From positions 34,719,001-34,783,000 of the forward strand of contig OX392538.1 of assembly GCA_947623455.1 (NCBI GenBank): a stretch of 64,000 nucleotides of DNA, in the 5' to 3' direction. Made by a program: the position numbers and the translations under genes. Numbering within the stretch: the stretch's first letter is position 1; each line of letters opens with the position of its first letter. Source of the stretch: Mimachlamys varia. Taxonomy: Eukaryota > Mollusca > Bivalvia > Pectinida > Pectinidae. The notes under the pieces were generated by a model, which saw only the letters and a list, made by a program, of their open reading frames with translations, had not been told where the DNA came from and ran no database searches. This document shows, one piece after another, positions 30,005 to 42,015 of this stretch.

Positions 30005-30480
30005 TTATTTGTTACTTTTGTTTTGGTTTGATTACTTTCACGTGCTATTAACAGCCAGGGCCATTTAAGGACGGCATCCCGGGTTAATGAGGTAGGGGTA
30101 TTTTTTGGAGGCTGATGTAATTGGTGTCAGCCGCCTTTTGATAGACTCGAACTTTCTACCTCACTGAAGTAAACTGCAGAAGGCCCCCAGCAGACCACTC
30201 CACCCCGATCACATTTTACCAACAAAGTTAATTGATCGTTACATCAATTTTGGGACGACCTCCCGGTGTGTGATGTGCGAGTGTGTGTTGAGAACACTAG
30301 TCATTAAAAAGCTTCGGTGAACCAGACGTTAAACTAAAACTAATCTTTTGCGTCAAACAGGGATTAAAAACAACCCTGTTTGACGCTAATTATAAGGTTA
30401 TTTTAGTTTAACGACTGGTTCACCTAAGCTTTTCAAGGACACACACACTCAACACACGGGATACGGACTTATAAGATAAC
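30005..30480. repeat. family A copy followed by a foldback
   Basis: The family A copy runs from about 30005 to 30260. Then arms 30308-30362 and 30374-30432 pair: AAAGCTT.GGTGAACCAG, GTTAAACTAAAA and GCGTCAAACAGGG are matched in reverse complement. The outer flanks GTGTGTGTTGAG and CACACACTCAAC also pair. Confidence 0.6.
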
Positions 30481-30984
30481 ACTGTAACTAAGAAAACACC
30501 ATTGACACAGTTTGACTCTTTCACTTCGATAAGCATATAACCATGAGCTACAAAATATACTGATATTTGTTGTAAAACGCAATGTCACATACATACACAG
30601 TACACAAAATAGGCCATCCGCCGATAAGCGGTCATAGCCCTCTTCTAATGAGCGGTGATAAACTATCGGTCACTGCTTAACAGCATCTTTTTTACATTCT
30701 GTAACTATGTAATAATCGTAATTTCAGTTAAATGAGAGATATGTTGGACGCTAAACAAAATAAAACTCATCTAAAAGAAAAGTCTGTTTAACCGCCGTAA
30801 TAATACGCGGTAGACTCGTGTGTTTCTTTCAAAACAATAAAAATCCAAATTCGATCATTTCCTCTAGAGCTTTCAGTCCAACTTTAGAACTAGAATGCTA
30901 CTTTTTGATATCCACCGCAATCTGTGAATCGCCTTTTGAATCTTATTTTGACATGAGATCCGCACTATCAAAAAGGATTTAAAT

Positions 30985-31095
30985 TTGTTTGATTATTTTT
31001 ACGTCCTATTCACAACTAAGGTCATTTAGGTATTGCCTCCCAACCCACTGTAATGAGTGTATATGGGAGCGGTATGTTCGTGTTGCAAAGTCCTG
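30985..31095 (+). repeat. family A repeat fragment
   Basis: TTTTTACGTCCTATTCACAAC, AAGGTCATTTAGG, CTCCCAACC and GGGAGCGGTATGTTCGTGTTG in family order. Confidence 0.5.
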
Positions 31096-31099
31096 GGCC

Positions 31100-32045
31100 C
31101 ATATTCATGAAACCGTTCTCGTGCTCAAGCATGGATTAAGATCAACTTGGTGATTAAGATAGCTTTCAGTTACTGACCCTTGGTCAGTTCAATAATGCCA
31201 GGAGTCATCTACACACGTACAAGGAAAACTTGTTACTGAAATACCAAGTACTTATCTTCGGGGAATTAGGTTGGCAACTATCAAAGTTGAAACTAACTAG
31301 TAACGGTTGAGTATGTTGCGGTAAACACCCCCTCTTCATAAGTAATTAACTTGCATTTTGGTATTTAATTTTAAAATATGTACTCTAGATATGTAGTTAG
31401 TTCTCTCTACTTTGAATGGAACATAAACTATCGAGTTTACTTTTTGAAATCTCCAGAACCCACCGGCAAGTCATACAGTACATGTCACTTTATTAAATTC
31501 CCAAAGTTGACTCTTCTTTTCACCTTGACAAATTATGTTGAGAACTTGCATGATGTCTGTATCACAGTTGTTATTATTTAATATTTTATTTCTAACGTAA
31601 ATGAATAAAATGTGGATTAATACCAATTTAGTAATCATCTGATTCTCATCTTATTTTCAAAAGATATTCCATGTTCATTTCTTGCCAGTTAAACCCAGGC
31701 GTTTTCAAAGGTCTAATCTTATTTGTTCTCAAACTTAATTGGAAATAAATTGTTCTTGGTTTCTATTTCGATGTTTGTACCTGAAGATAGGTAACATCAG
31801 GATTAGGGTCATGGTCCTTTTATTCTACAATATTTTTAATCCATAACAACGCATACTTTTTTTATTGTTTTTATACTGCATAGGCATACATATTGATCAA
31901 AGGATAATTAAGGAGTATTATTTCTCGAACATAATGATAAAAGAAGTCGAAATGTGATATCCGTCAAAAACATTGGTACATGTAAAAGTTTATAATTTTT
32001 GTTTTCCAATAAACGTACATTGTACATTAAACGGATTGTCTTATG
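31100..32045. other. no gene seen
   Basis: AT-rich DNA; open frames are short and show no domain. Confidence 0.4.
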
Positions 32046-32046
32046 A

Positions 32047-32328
32047 GTGAGAGAATATGATCTCACTTATTATTTACCAATCTGTCCATACACAAAAGAT
32101 GGTTCAGCACTACAGTTACTCTTTAAGCAAACAGGTAATACAACTTATATGTCTAAACATATTGCGAGACACCACCCCGCCGCCATTGTCCAGAATCACG
32201 ACAACAGCGTTAATTCACATCCTGCACTACCTACCGTGAATACCGTGAAAAAAAATCTTGAAATGTTCGTCTTGAAATATGGCCTGTCTACTCTCAGAGA
32301 TCGATTACAAATTAATTTTCCCGAATAA
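32047..32328 (+). pseudogene. possible BED-type zinc-finger remnant
   Basis: The 93-codon frame contains CPYTKDGSALQLLFKQTGNT and then TYMSKHIARHHP. TGNTT.M..HI..HHP is the second half of BED fingers found in hAT-type transposases and ZBED proteins. Only one Cys of the usual C-X2-C pair is present, so the finger looks damaged. After it comes a short tail without recognisable domain. It lies outside the hAT element below and on the opposite strand, so it is probably a separate relic. Confidence 0.45.
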
Positions 32329-33127
32329 AAATGTTTTTAGGTTGTATTTCTGCTCTTAGACTCTTGATTCACCAATCATCATTAATACTCTAGTCCAACA
32401 ACTTCCATTTTTAATGTTTCTATTTAAAGATGTTGCTGGCCTGGTCAGCTGTTATGGTTATTGCTTGGTCAGTTGTTATCATCGGATATTACAGTGGATG
32501 AGGCAGAAGGCTGCGCTGACGGAAACAATTATGTGTTTGACAAAATGTTAGATATAATGTATTTATGCCTGTCATTCAGTGTCCTATAATTGTTCAACTG
32601 GAAAAGGTCACGTTATGTCCTAAGTGAGCTAATCCGTTTTTGTATGGATTAATCAGTTTTCTAAAATACGGATACGTATGGACACTTTTCTGTAATCCTA
32701 GACCAAGTAAGCAGGGGCGTAGCTGGAGGCATTTCAATGTGCAAGCCCCACAAGAAAGGCTTCTCGGAAAGAGGTATATGTGTGTATTACGGAAAAGATA
32801 ATATTTGGTCGTGTTTTGATAATCATTGTCAAACATATCATACATGCATGTATATACAAATCATTAAAACGGAGATGAATTTTAATGATATAATGCTTTA
32901 CTTTGATGCTTGAAAAACAAAATACGGCTAATAGTCATACACTTACTCGGCCGTAAGTAAAAGTAAAGGTAATGTAATTTTGCCGATTTCGACTTGGGTA
33001 GTTAGAAAATATGGCCAAATGTCACTAATTTTCTTATTAAAACTATAATGTAGCATAATTTGAACAGACTAATCAATATGTAATTTTGCAGAAGTTTGTT
33101 TGAACTGACTGCAGATTGACCGAAAAT

Positions 33128-36075
33128 TCAGTATCCAAAATTGGCTCTCCTTTTTTTGTCTGTTGCAAAACTCTCTATTGCGCTGTCGATGTCTATCTGT
33201 TCGTCTCTATGTATGTGTAACAGGGACAACCCGGAGAATCTTTCCTGGCCCATAGTACTGCGCAGATACGATTTAATCCGTTTTAGAGAGCTGAATGACC
33301 GTTCAGCGGTAGAAGTGGAAACGGGCATAGTTAGTAAAACCTTGATCATAGTAGAGATGCTTGGATACAAATTTCGATTGCATGCCTGGAGGGTTTCCTT
33401 TAGCGTTGCTGGCTTCACGGCGGTTACGTCTGCGCTGTTCCACTTAATCTCCCATCTTCGAACTTCTGCATTGAAAACATGCTGATCATATGCCAGAAAA
33501 TGAGCGAAAACAACGAACAACCGTCCTTTGATGTCTGACGTGATCTGATGCAAAGAGGTTGGAACAAGGTATTGGGCAAGAAACCTATCTTGCACTGGCC
33601 CACCAAGGCGTCTGTCTGTAAGCTCAAGCGTCATATTGTCCATAAATGGAAAATATAATGCCCTCTTCCAGTACTCCGTGGGCGATTCAGCGGGAACATT
33701 GAACTTGTGCCTTTGCAAATCGGACGCCGTCCCGAAAAGAGCATTCCATACTTCGGGGTCATTTCTCTCGCTTGTCAAGGTGTTAATGGCTACTTCGCTT
33801 TCCTTAGCAGCTTCCATCAGATCACATTTAACGTTCTGCAAGAATGTTGACAGGAACACTGGAGGATATGATCGCATACCACGAGACCAATAACAAAGTC
33901 CCATCTAAGTATTGCATGTAAATGCTGTCCTGCCTTGTCATCATCGTTTTCCTGGAGATGCTCTAATGTATGGACAACAACAGGAAATGCACGAAGAAAA
34001 GTTAGCAGTGAATCAGCCCGACTTGTCCATCGAGTTCCACATAGCGTACGAAGCTTTGTAAGTTGATCCATTTGTTCTTTGACATTTGAATCATTCTCAA
34101 GTTCTTCGCAGAAAGCCAAAAGCCTTTTGGAAGATTAATCAAAAGCGAAAGCGATATCTCGTACAGTACTCATCACTGTTCGCACGCATGGTAACTTACA
34201 ACTATGGACGATCGCGAGATTTAAACAATGCGCTTGACAATGTACACACACGGCTTCCGGATTAATCTCGCGAACTCTGGCTTGAACACCGCGGTACTTT
34301 CCCGACATATTGCTTGCGCCATCGTATCCTTGTGCACACCTTTTACTTATATCAACACCATGTTCTCGGAGCAAATCTGCTAGTGCTTCGCCAGTTGTCC
34401 CATCTGTGGCTTCTTGGAAAGACAAAAACACCTCCCGAAGCTCATATCCATTGTTGGGGTCAATGAACCGAAGACATATTGTCACTTGCTCTTTTGTAGA
34501 TTTGTCGGTCGTTTCGTCGGCTAGTAATGCAAAAAGGCCACTTTTGTTGCAATCCACTACAATTTTATTTTTGATCTGGGTCCCAGGTATCGCGACTATT
34601 TCATTTTGAATTGTAGGTGACGTATACTTTTCTCGTGAGGTGACGTTTGCCAAATGCGCTGATAGAACAATATCTTCCTTTGCGATCTCATAAAGGATGG
34701 AAATGAAATTGCTCTTGGCATCATCATAACTCCGGAGTGGGATATGTTGTCTGCCACAAAGAAGGATAACTTCAAATATCTTCCTTACTATATGTCTGTT
34801 TTTAATGGCCTGGTCCTCGGTCTGCTTGGATAACTTGAAAGTAATTGGCTTGTCCTTTTCTTCCGTGATTTTCATAAAATCATCAGCCATACCAACGAAG
34901 ATATGGTGTTTGGATTCATCTTTTAAGTGCCTTTTTACATATGTTGTAATATTGGCCCAGTCTGATACAGGAGTTATAAATGTTTTTTCTTTAGAATCAT
35001 TCCTACCAAATAATACACAGGGAGCGCCATAGACAGAGTCTTTCGATACTGAGTATAGCATCCACGGGTAATCCGCCAACCACTTAGAATTGAACTTTCG
35101 ATTCTTTTTTCCTGACAGTCTGTAAGTTAAATGGTCGTAGTATAACCGTTATGCTACATATAATACAGTGAAGATTTGTTATTTTAAGGATAACAACTAC
35201 CCATTGCATGTATTCATGATCGTTTCGGTTTACAGTCACGTAGGTCGAACATGTTCTTGCTGGTTTGCTATTACTGTCCGTGCCAAACGTGAGTCAACAT
35301 TTAAACACCCCCCCCCCGCGCTTTATCTGAAGTGGGTGATATTAACTTAGGTTTGTTTGTTCGTCCGTCGGTCCGTCCGTCTGTCCGTCCGTCAGCCTGT
35401 CTACCACACTTCGTTCCGTACAATAAAGGCAACAAATATCAACTTGGTTATAAGGTTAAATGCCTCCAGGGCTCAGCCAAGTTTGATTGCCACTTTTTAC
35501 GGACATTATTTCGAGGATTTATGGCCATTTTCTGTGGTTTACTTGCGATCAAACAAGTATTACCCGATGTCTGTGTATAAAGCTTTAATTTTAATTTAAT
35601 GAAGAGGCTAAGAGTACACGTCGCCTTACTAGTTGCGGCTAGTGGCAAATTTCCCTACAAATCAAACGAAAGTGTGTCCGACTAGAGACAGGAATTCACT
35701 AGTCCGAACCCCAGTGGGGGCTGTTTTTTTTCATTATTACGTAGATTATCCAAAATAAATTTTACATATTTTACGATCTTAGACATAAGATTATTTGAAA
35801 CCGAAGTGATGATTTTGTTTGTTTATGAGTTCTGTAGTAATATAGTCTAGTATATATTCATGAACTTACGAATCATTACACTAGGTCTATAGTGAGGAAC
35901 CTTACCTGGAAGGGAATGAATATACATGGGATTCATCCCATTTGCTTGTCAATATTTCTTTTCTCAGTCTTACATTGGTAGTCATATCATCCTCAATTTC
36001 TCCTATGTCGATATACTGTTGTTTGAATGTGGTTTTAGAGACTTCTTTTACAGAATCTGAAGATGGGCCGTCCAT
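33128..36075 (-). pseudogene. hAT transposase (ZMYM1/DUF4371-like), one stop and one frameshift
   Basis: Exon 1 starts at ATG 36075 (MDGPSSDSVKEV) and ends at 35906; exon 2 runs from 35119 down to 33128. The junction splits an Arg codon and joins ...HVYSFPSR to LSGKKNRKFNSKWL. Domains in order: a TTF-type zinc-finger-like block (KWLADYPWMLYSVSKDSVYG, CVLF, DWANI), the catalytic region beginning LLADETTDKSTKEQ, the conserved CAQGYDGASNMSGKYRGVQ block, CVHCQAHCLNLA, and the C-terminal hAT dimerisation region (TMPVSTSTAERSFSSLKRIK). One in-frame TAA lies at 34135-34137. A frameshift lies at about 33860-33900, where similarity leaves one frame (…CDHIL) and resumes in another (FLSTFLQNV). The final stop is at 33128. 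The good splice sites and only two lesions suggest recent inactivation. Confidence 0.8.
35353..35397 (+). repeat. CCGT/CTGT simple-repeat run
   Basis: TTCGTCCGTCGGTCCGTCCGTCTGTCCG lies within the intron of the hAT transposase. It is probably the tail of another interspersed repeat inserted in the transposon. Confidence 0.5.
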
Positions 36076-36539
36076 AATTTTCCGCCAGAAATTTTTTGAC
36101 GGAAACGCAATTATTATTCTAATATGTAGTACAAACACCCGATTTTACATGATTATCCGGATAAATCGGTGAACATGTAGTACTTATTAAAACTAACAAA
36201 CTCCATGAAGCCTGACTAATTAAATGAAAAGAGTTACGATATTAGTGTGAGAAGCAAGAAAATAAAGTTGAATTTTGAAATTTCGCGACTTTAATACACA
36301 TACTTTAGAAAATGATGTGCAAGCACGGGCTTATGTGCTTACATGGCAGCTACACCCCTGGTAAGTGTGTTTGAACATTCCAGAATTAACTGAAGAAAAT
36401 ATATTTGCACACATCAAGGGCTAACTGGAAAATCAATAACTTTTGTGATTTATATAGCCACGCATAAAGCGGCCTTTTCTATATATGGACACCCACTGTA
36501 GAACAGAGCACGTACAGGTATACATTGTACGTCCTAGAT

Positions 36540-37560
36540 ATGGCTAGCCAGCATTACACGTCGAGTGCGTCCAACGACGATACAGATTTTAGAATCACAC
36601 AGGAACAAACCTTAGTTTACACAACCCCATTGAGTGATTTATCGAAAGACAAACGTAAACAAATGTCCAGCCCATTGTCCCCAGATATCATAGAAGACAG
36701 GCGTCCCGATTTAGGGTCGACGGACATTGAGGTACCTACATGGTCCAACATTCAGTCACCGGGCACCCCGAGAAAACTTGAATGTATGTTTCACCTGAAT
36801 TTATGCAAGCTTTCCCACAGATGCTGGCCCCGACCATAGCCCCAATGGTATCAAACTCGATTAAACAGTCACTAACTCAATCCATCTAGCCCCTTATTCA
36901 TAGTGCTGTGAACGCTGCCATACGCAACAATACTCAACTTGAAAATGTCATTATCGATCTCATTAATGCGAAGGTTGCGCCACTAGTTGATCTGATACAA
37001 ACTCAATCACCGGAGTTAGAAAACTTAAAAACGGAGATAGGCGATGGTGTCATCTTATACATAAAGTATGCCTTTAAATTATCTATCGTAAACTATATCA
37101 ATATCTTGTTTTAGTGGCATTAGGTACGCGTGGGGTATGTGATGGTGTGTGTAAGGTATAGTTAGTGCGCGTGAGTGTCTATAGACCTAAGTTGTATAGG
37201 CAAACTGTTTGAGCGTGTAGTTTATAAGCATATTTACAATAATTTCTCAATCGAAAATGATCTTATTTATAAATTTCAATCTGGGTTCATACCAAACCAT
37301 TCCACAACGCATCAGCTTATTGAGCTATATCATTCAGTAATTACTTCCTTAGAAAATTATGAGCGTGTGGCGCAAAGGTCTAATTCGTAAACTTAACAAG
37401 TATGGTATCTCAGCGCCTCTTCTCTGTTTGATAACTAGTTATCTTTCAAGCAGAAAACAAGTATTAACGATTCACTTTCTTCGTTTAAGACTATAAATGC
37501 TGGTCGCCCTCAAGGTTCTGTTCTCGGTCCGCTTTTCAAATTTTACAACAGCAATAATGA
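36540..37560 (+). pseudogene. internally deleted non-LTR retrotransposon (LINE) remnant
   Basis: The first part (from ATG 36540) looks like the start of a LINE ORF1 (MASQHYTSS..., a Ser/Thr/Asp-rich N-terminus). Near 36780 the frame shifts, continuing as SPEFMQAFPQMLAPTIAP, and a TAG interrupts at about 36887 before NNTQLENVIIDLI. From 37175 a reverse transcriptase frame follows directly: LSCIGKLFERVVYKHIYN, ENDLIYKFQSGF and PNHSTTHQLIELYH. Past 37360 it moves frame (LIRKLNKYGISAPLLCLITS) and reaches GRPQGSVLGPL near 37500-37540. The endonuclease domain and RT motif A (the F.D..KAFD region between SLENYE and RVW) are missing. Jockey/CR1-like by its motifs. Confidence 0.7.
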
Positions 37561-37789
37561 AGCATCATATGACTGATAATTATCATCGATTACATGGCTG
37601 TAGTAATAGAAGGTTATGGGTGAAGCGTTACTGTTAACTTAAATATTATTTTAGATGTCTGTATTGCACTGACTGAGGAAATAAAAACTAACAGTTTGAG
37701 TATTATTTAAGAATTTAATTTAAACTTTATTTATTTTACAACAATTATGAAACAAATTATACAACTTATATTAATCACTCTTGTTGGCC

Positions 37790-37955
37790 CGGATGTTAGC
37801 GCGCAAGGGTTCTCATCGTGGGAGGAAACCGGAGTACCCGGAGAAAACCCACGTGGTCGCCAGGTGACCCCATACATTTTCACGTCCGGTCGGGGAATCG
37901 AACCTCGGCCGCCTTGGTGAAAGGTAAGTGCGCTATCCACTGCACCACCCGACCA
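37790..37955 (-). mobile_element. tRNA-derived SINE, full-length-looking copy
   Basis: Reading the minus strand from 37955: TGGTCGGGTGGTGCAGTGGATAGCG contains a Pol III A box (TGGTGCAGTGG) and GAGGTTCGATTCCCC contains a B box. A core of ACGTGGGTTTTCTCCGGGTA and CTCCGGTTTCCTCCCAC follows, then a tail including ACATCCGGGCCAACAAGAG. The core resembles the conserved central domains of widespread metazoan SINEs. Not a functional tRNA gene. Confidence 0.75.
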
Positions 37956-37959
37956 ATTT

Positions 37960-38980
37960 AATTTAATTTAAAATAATAAGCTTAACTAATAAAATCAGCT
38001 GATGCATATTAACTTTCTTCCGACAACGTAAGAATAAATAACCCACGTGACGTGACTGGCTACATTTTATAAAGGTACAATAAATTAAAAACACGATAAT
38101 TTACATCAGACAGAGATGAATCGTTTGTAGTTGGCAACTATCATGCATGTTAACCACTTTCCCTAGAGTATCAATGTAGTTATGTCGGACGCCACACATT
38201 TTGGTCCAGTATCGTATCGAAGCACACTGCATTTGCGAGGGAATTCCTCGCGGGAAATCCGCCAGTCTTGATCACCTGAGTGTTTACATCGAAGGGGCGA
38301 AAACGCACAGACCTCGCAGACATTATTTTCTGTGACTTCCGATGTTTAAACTACGTGTGAGAAGCAATGAATCCAGCCAAAACTTAGTATTACTATAATA
38401 TGATCGTGGACTAATTTCAAGAGATTAAACCTGCTTTTGATGTGAAAAACGTGTTTGCAAAAGTAGCGAAACGGTCTTTGCCAACTTAAGAAGAACGCTC
38501 TTTGCAGAATTATCATGGTGCGGTCCTGTCAATGTCGATGTTCTTTGCAAAGATGATCTTAATATTTCTGCAAACGACATGATTAAAATTACCAAAGCTG
38601 CACAAGTTTTCCTTAGAAAGGTAGGGTAGATTCGATTAGCTATCATCCCCCCGTCTTAATATATTAGCTCAATGAACTTGCTCAAAAAATGTCCTTTCAT
38701 CCACTTATTTGTATGTATATTTTAAACTCAATAAAGAATCGATAGGATACATCTTAGATATTCATAGGTTGAGTTTCTGGTCATTCCCGTACCTAACAGA
38801 AAGTACGGAATGAACCTGGAGAAAGCACCTTTGCACGGGACGTGACGAACTTTTGTACCAGCTGGATGATTTTTTAGCGAACAGCTTAACAAGTGTCGTC
38901 TGTGTCAGGAACGATCTGAAACACAATTTCCGTCACTTCTTTTTACGTGTTGCAAGAAAAAAAAACAACCTTTACCCCCT
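37960..38980. other. mostly featureless; one weak exon candidate
   Basis: A plus-strand frame open from about 38443 to 38620 reads ...FANLRRTLFAELSWCGPVNV... and ends AAG before GTAGGG, which could be a splice donor. No family was recognised and no partner exon found; see the findings. Confidence 0.3.
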
Positions 38981-39042
38981 CCTCCACCCCTCTCTCTGTC
39001 TCTCTGTTTCAAACTCTCTCTCTCTCCCTCTCTCTCTCTTAT
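38981..39042 (+). repeat. CT-rich low-complexity tract
   Basis: Runs of CTCTCT with short interruptions (CCTCCACCCCTCTCTCTGTC...). The open frame across it is not coding. Confidence 0.8.
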
Positions 39043-40565
39043 AAAAAAAATCTTCTAAATCAATTCTAACATTGTCTTTTCTTAATTATACTGTTTAATA
39101 TCTGTACATACCATCATGCGACTACTGTACATTTATAATTTGTCATTATAACGGGAGAAGTCACCGATAAGTTGGAAACTCTTACTGACCAATCACTTTG
39201 CCATTTAATGTCAATAAAATATGCTTAAACTTAAAATAATTGTTCAACGATTGTGTGTTCTTATGGCCAGTGACAAACTTGCAGGATATCGGGGACGTAT
39301 ATTGTTGGTCATCTTCTGAACAAGGGATTTCCGAACGCTTGTATTTGTTAATCGTTCATGACCAGGTAAAGTTGGCTTTGTTCGCCATAACTTTTATCAT
39401 ATTGTCAAGTTTGCACTTTCCCAGAGTGACAAGCAAAAACCACCTGTCTTTCACATCAGCAGGAGTTTTGTCGTTTGTAACTGCCGCCAAGTAAATGGAT
39501 CATAAGCGTTACAGAAATCGTGTAGGCGCTTTGCGTCATGGATACAATATAGAGTAACCGGGCATAAGGGTTGGACTACATTATTTGGGGACAGGAACGG
39601 GTGTTCCATATATCTTCACATGTTCTTGTTTTAGTTATGCGTTCTAAAACATCCACTTCAGTCGTGCTTCAACTCTACACCCCCCCCCCCCCCCCCCCCA
39701 ACACATTGCACGATGTTCGGTTGAACCACCCCTCATTCCAAAATGTAATTATTAAGGAACCAAAAAGTATTTGAAATATAGTTTGGATTTTTCTTTCCCA
39801 GCAATTGTTTCTATTAGCATCGTCAGACATTGGTGAATCTCTTTATGTCTTACATCCCTTTCCTTTTGATTTCCGTTACGCCGTTAAGAGCATCCCTCGT
39901 TTTACCAAAGTCAGTACTACATCTAATTATGCTTGTATCATAGCAAATGCAAATGTCTGTCGTAGCTGGAGATATAACCCCTAATAGAGGACGGCTCATA
40001 CTCTTCCCCGTCTGGCTTTCGGACAGACACTATACATTCTAACAGAATCACGTCTAGTTCAGACGGGTAGGCAATGCAAAGCACGATTTTCGTCGGAAAA
40101 CCTATCGGACATAAATTCCTTAAAAAGTTTGACATGTGAAGCAGTCTTATTCAATGAGTATTAATTATATTGGTCATCTATTAATATTTAAATATTGAAC
40201 TATTTAAACCTAGACTGATTGTTGTTTGTTAACATGATACCAGCTGAACGATTTTAATTTTAGCAGGCGACGTTGTAAGAATTACCTCCCCTGGAACACA
40301 GATTACTCAACGCGCGTGATACGCTATGTAAGATAGAATTTTCTTAGATAGCTTTCTTACACCAAACGTTATCCAACATGGCGAAATACGAGAGAAATAG
40401 TACGAATTTCTGGTTGACAATATCTTTGTTGAGTTTGGAAGAAAGAGTTTTCAACAGACTCGTGGCATTCCAATAGGCACTAACTATGTCTCAAAACAAA
40501 ACCCTTCCCAAATTGTCAACAAAATTATAATAAACGTGACGATTTCGATTTTCCCATCGTGAACT
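39043..40565. other. no gene seen; 20-C homopolymer
   Basis: An uninterrupted C run occupies 39680-39699. Short open frames around 39240-39494 have no domain on either strand that I can name. Confidence 0.4.
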
Positions 40566-40569
40566 TTCC

Positions 40570-40715
40570 CTTTTTATTCTCCTGTACTTTAACGATGGTC
40601 TCTATATAAATAGTTCCTTTGTTTATATTTTGCCTCTAGTTTAATCGATTTTGAGTTCGGAGTACGGTTGTGTTGACACCTTGGTATTCTCTGATTTTTT
40701 TTAAAAAATCAGAAT
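40570..40715 (+). repeat. family C repeat
   Basis: TCTCCTGTACTTTAACGATG, TTTGCCTCTAGTTTAATCGA, TTTTGAGTTCGGAGTACGG and TTGGTATTCTCTGATTTTTT in family order. Confidence 0.6.
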
Positions 40716-41541
40716 GGCTGGAATGGCCAGATACAGGGTTGGGGATGGGATACAAAATGTTTATTTGTAAAAATGAACCCCTCTTCCCGTCATCATCATG
40801 TTTAGGTTGTATACGGTTGAAGGATGCTTCCTAATTCTATAAGCCGCTATCAATATGCCGATGAAGTTGTGCTCCTTTGAAGTGCTAGCCATATAGCTTT
40901 TAATGATTTGAGATTGAAACTTTCATCAATCCATTAATTGGTGGATTATATGCGGATGTTCAAGTTTTCGGGATATTCAAAGGATGACAGATTTCCCAAA
41001 AAAATATAAACCTAAGGATACGTGTATTGGGAAGTCTTGTGATTGACCGTACAACACTGGTGAATTGCTTTGTGGCGTTATGATTTTCCTGTCAATCATT
41101 TGGGGAGGGACTATACGTTATGTTTTTATCAGTTTATGCTACACGTTATGTTTTTATCAATTTATTTAGTGTTTTATATGTATGTAATAACATATATATG
41201 GGGGGTGGGGGGTGGGGAGGGGGTGCAAATGTAGTATCTAAAATGCCAAGAAAAACAAAGAAAGAGGGGTATTATGTTTCTCAAGGTTTTTCCATGAAAA
41301 CACTGCCTTGCAGATAGGACGGAAAGTTTACAGAGGTGCATATTGTACACGTTTTCGTAGTACATGGTTTGAAGCTTGTGAAGTGAAGTTGAAGGATTTA
41401 TAAGAGTTATAAGGTAAGGTCGAGAGTGGTTATGGCCAGTAATATTAAGACAATCAAATGCAATTATTGATAGTCGACATTGATACGAATATACTTGCAA
41501 AATTAATGTGCCAAACTTTCCGATAGTAAGTAAATTCATCT

Positions 41542-41679
41542 AATCTGATTAAAATCATATCTTGATATCCGCGTTGTTCCGTAAATTTCTCTCTATTGCG
41601 TCAAGATCTGAGGACATTCCATAAATGGTCACGTTCAGAACTTTTTCGCCTCTTTACTGGATATACTTGAATCAGATTG
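41542..41679 (-). mobile_element. shortened copy of the CAATCTGA MITE
   Basis: A 138-bp derivative with both termini (AATCTGATTAAAATCATATC at the left, CTTGAATCAGATTG at the right) and the GACATTCCATAAATGGTCACG block, but lacking most of the interior. Confidence 0.6.
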
Positions 41680-41689
41680 TCCATTCGTC

Positions 41690-42015
41690 TGTCTGTTTTG
41701 TTCAGCTATGCATTCGCTCAGTTTTCAACGGGTCGTTTAAAAATGTTGTGGGAAAAGAGAGTACAGTATAAAGATGTGCCTATTGAAGTAAATTCGATTT
41801 TCGACTCTTTTCCGGAGTTATTCCCCCTTTTTATGTAAAACATGACCACAATTTTGACCGGCTTTGCATTCGCTCAGTTTTCAACGGATCTTTTTACAAT
41901 TTTGTGGGAATAGACCGTACAATATGAAGATGTGCCACTCAATTGTTGAACACATAACTTTTAGGGGACGGGGGGGGGGGGTATGAGTTAGCCGCCGTAC
42001 GACAGTTCTAGTTGG
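41690..42015 (+). repeat. family E repeat, two internal units
   Basis: TGCATTCGCTCAGTTTTCAACGG..C.TTT, then TTGTGGGAA.AGA and GTACA.TAT.AAGATGTGCC, occurs twice (from 41708 and 41865). It ends GGGGGGTATGAGTTAGCCGCC..ACGACAGTTCTAGT, matching the end of the larger copy at 56620-57625. Confidence 0.6.

Larger units (their letters stand above)
32712..36360 (-). mobile_element. hAT-family DNA transposon, both ends present (3.65 kb)
   Basis: The left end is CAGGGGCGTAGCTGG (32712-32726) and the reverse complement of the right end (36346-36360) is CAGGGGTGTAGCTGC, 13 of 15 identical and typical hAT termini. GTAAG lies directly outside both ends (32707-32711 and 36361-36365), a 5-bp target duplication. 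Inside, on the minus strand, is a hAT transposase with one intron. The enzyme frame is broken (see the pseudogene), so this copy cannot move by itself, but its ends are preserved. Confidence 0.75.

Noticed and set aside
39680..39699. 20-C homopolymer as a possible functional G-quadruplex
   Set aside because: A plain homopolymer without neighbouring gene; slippage or assembly uncertainty is the simpler reading.
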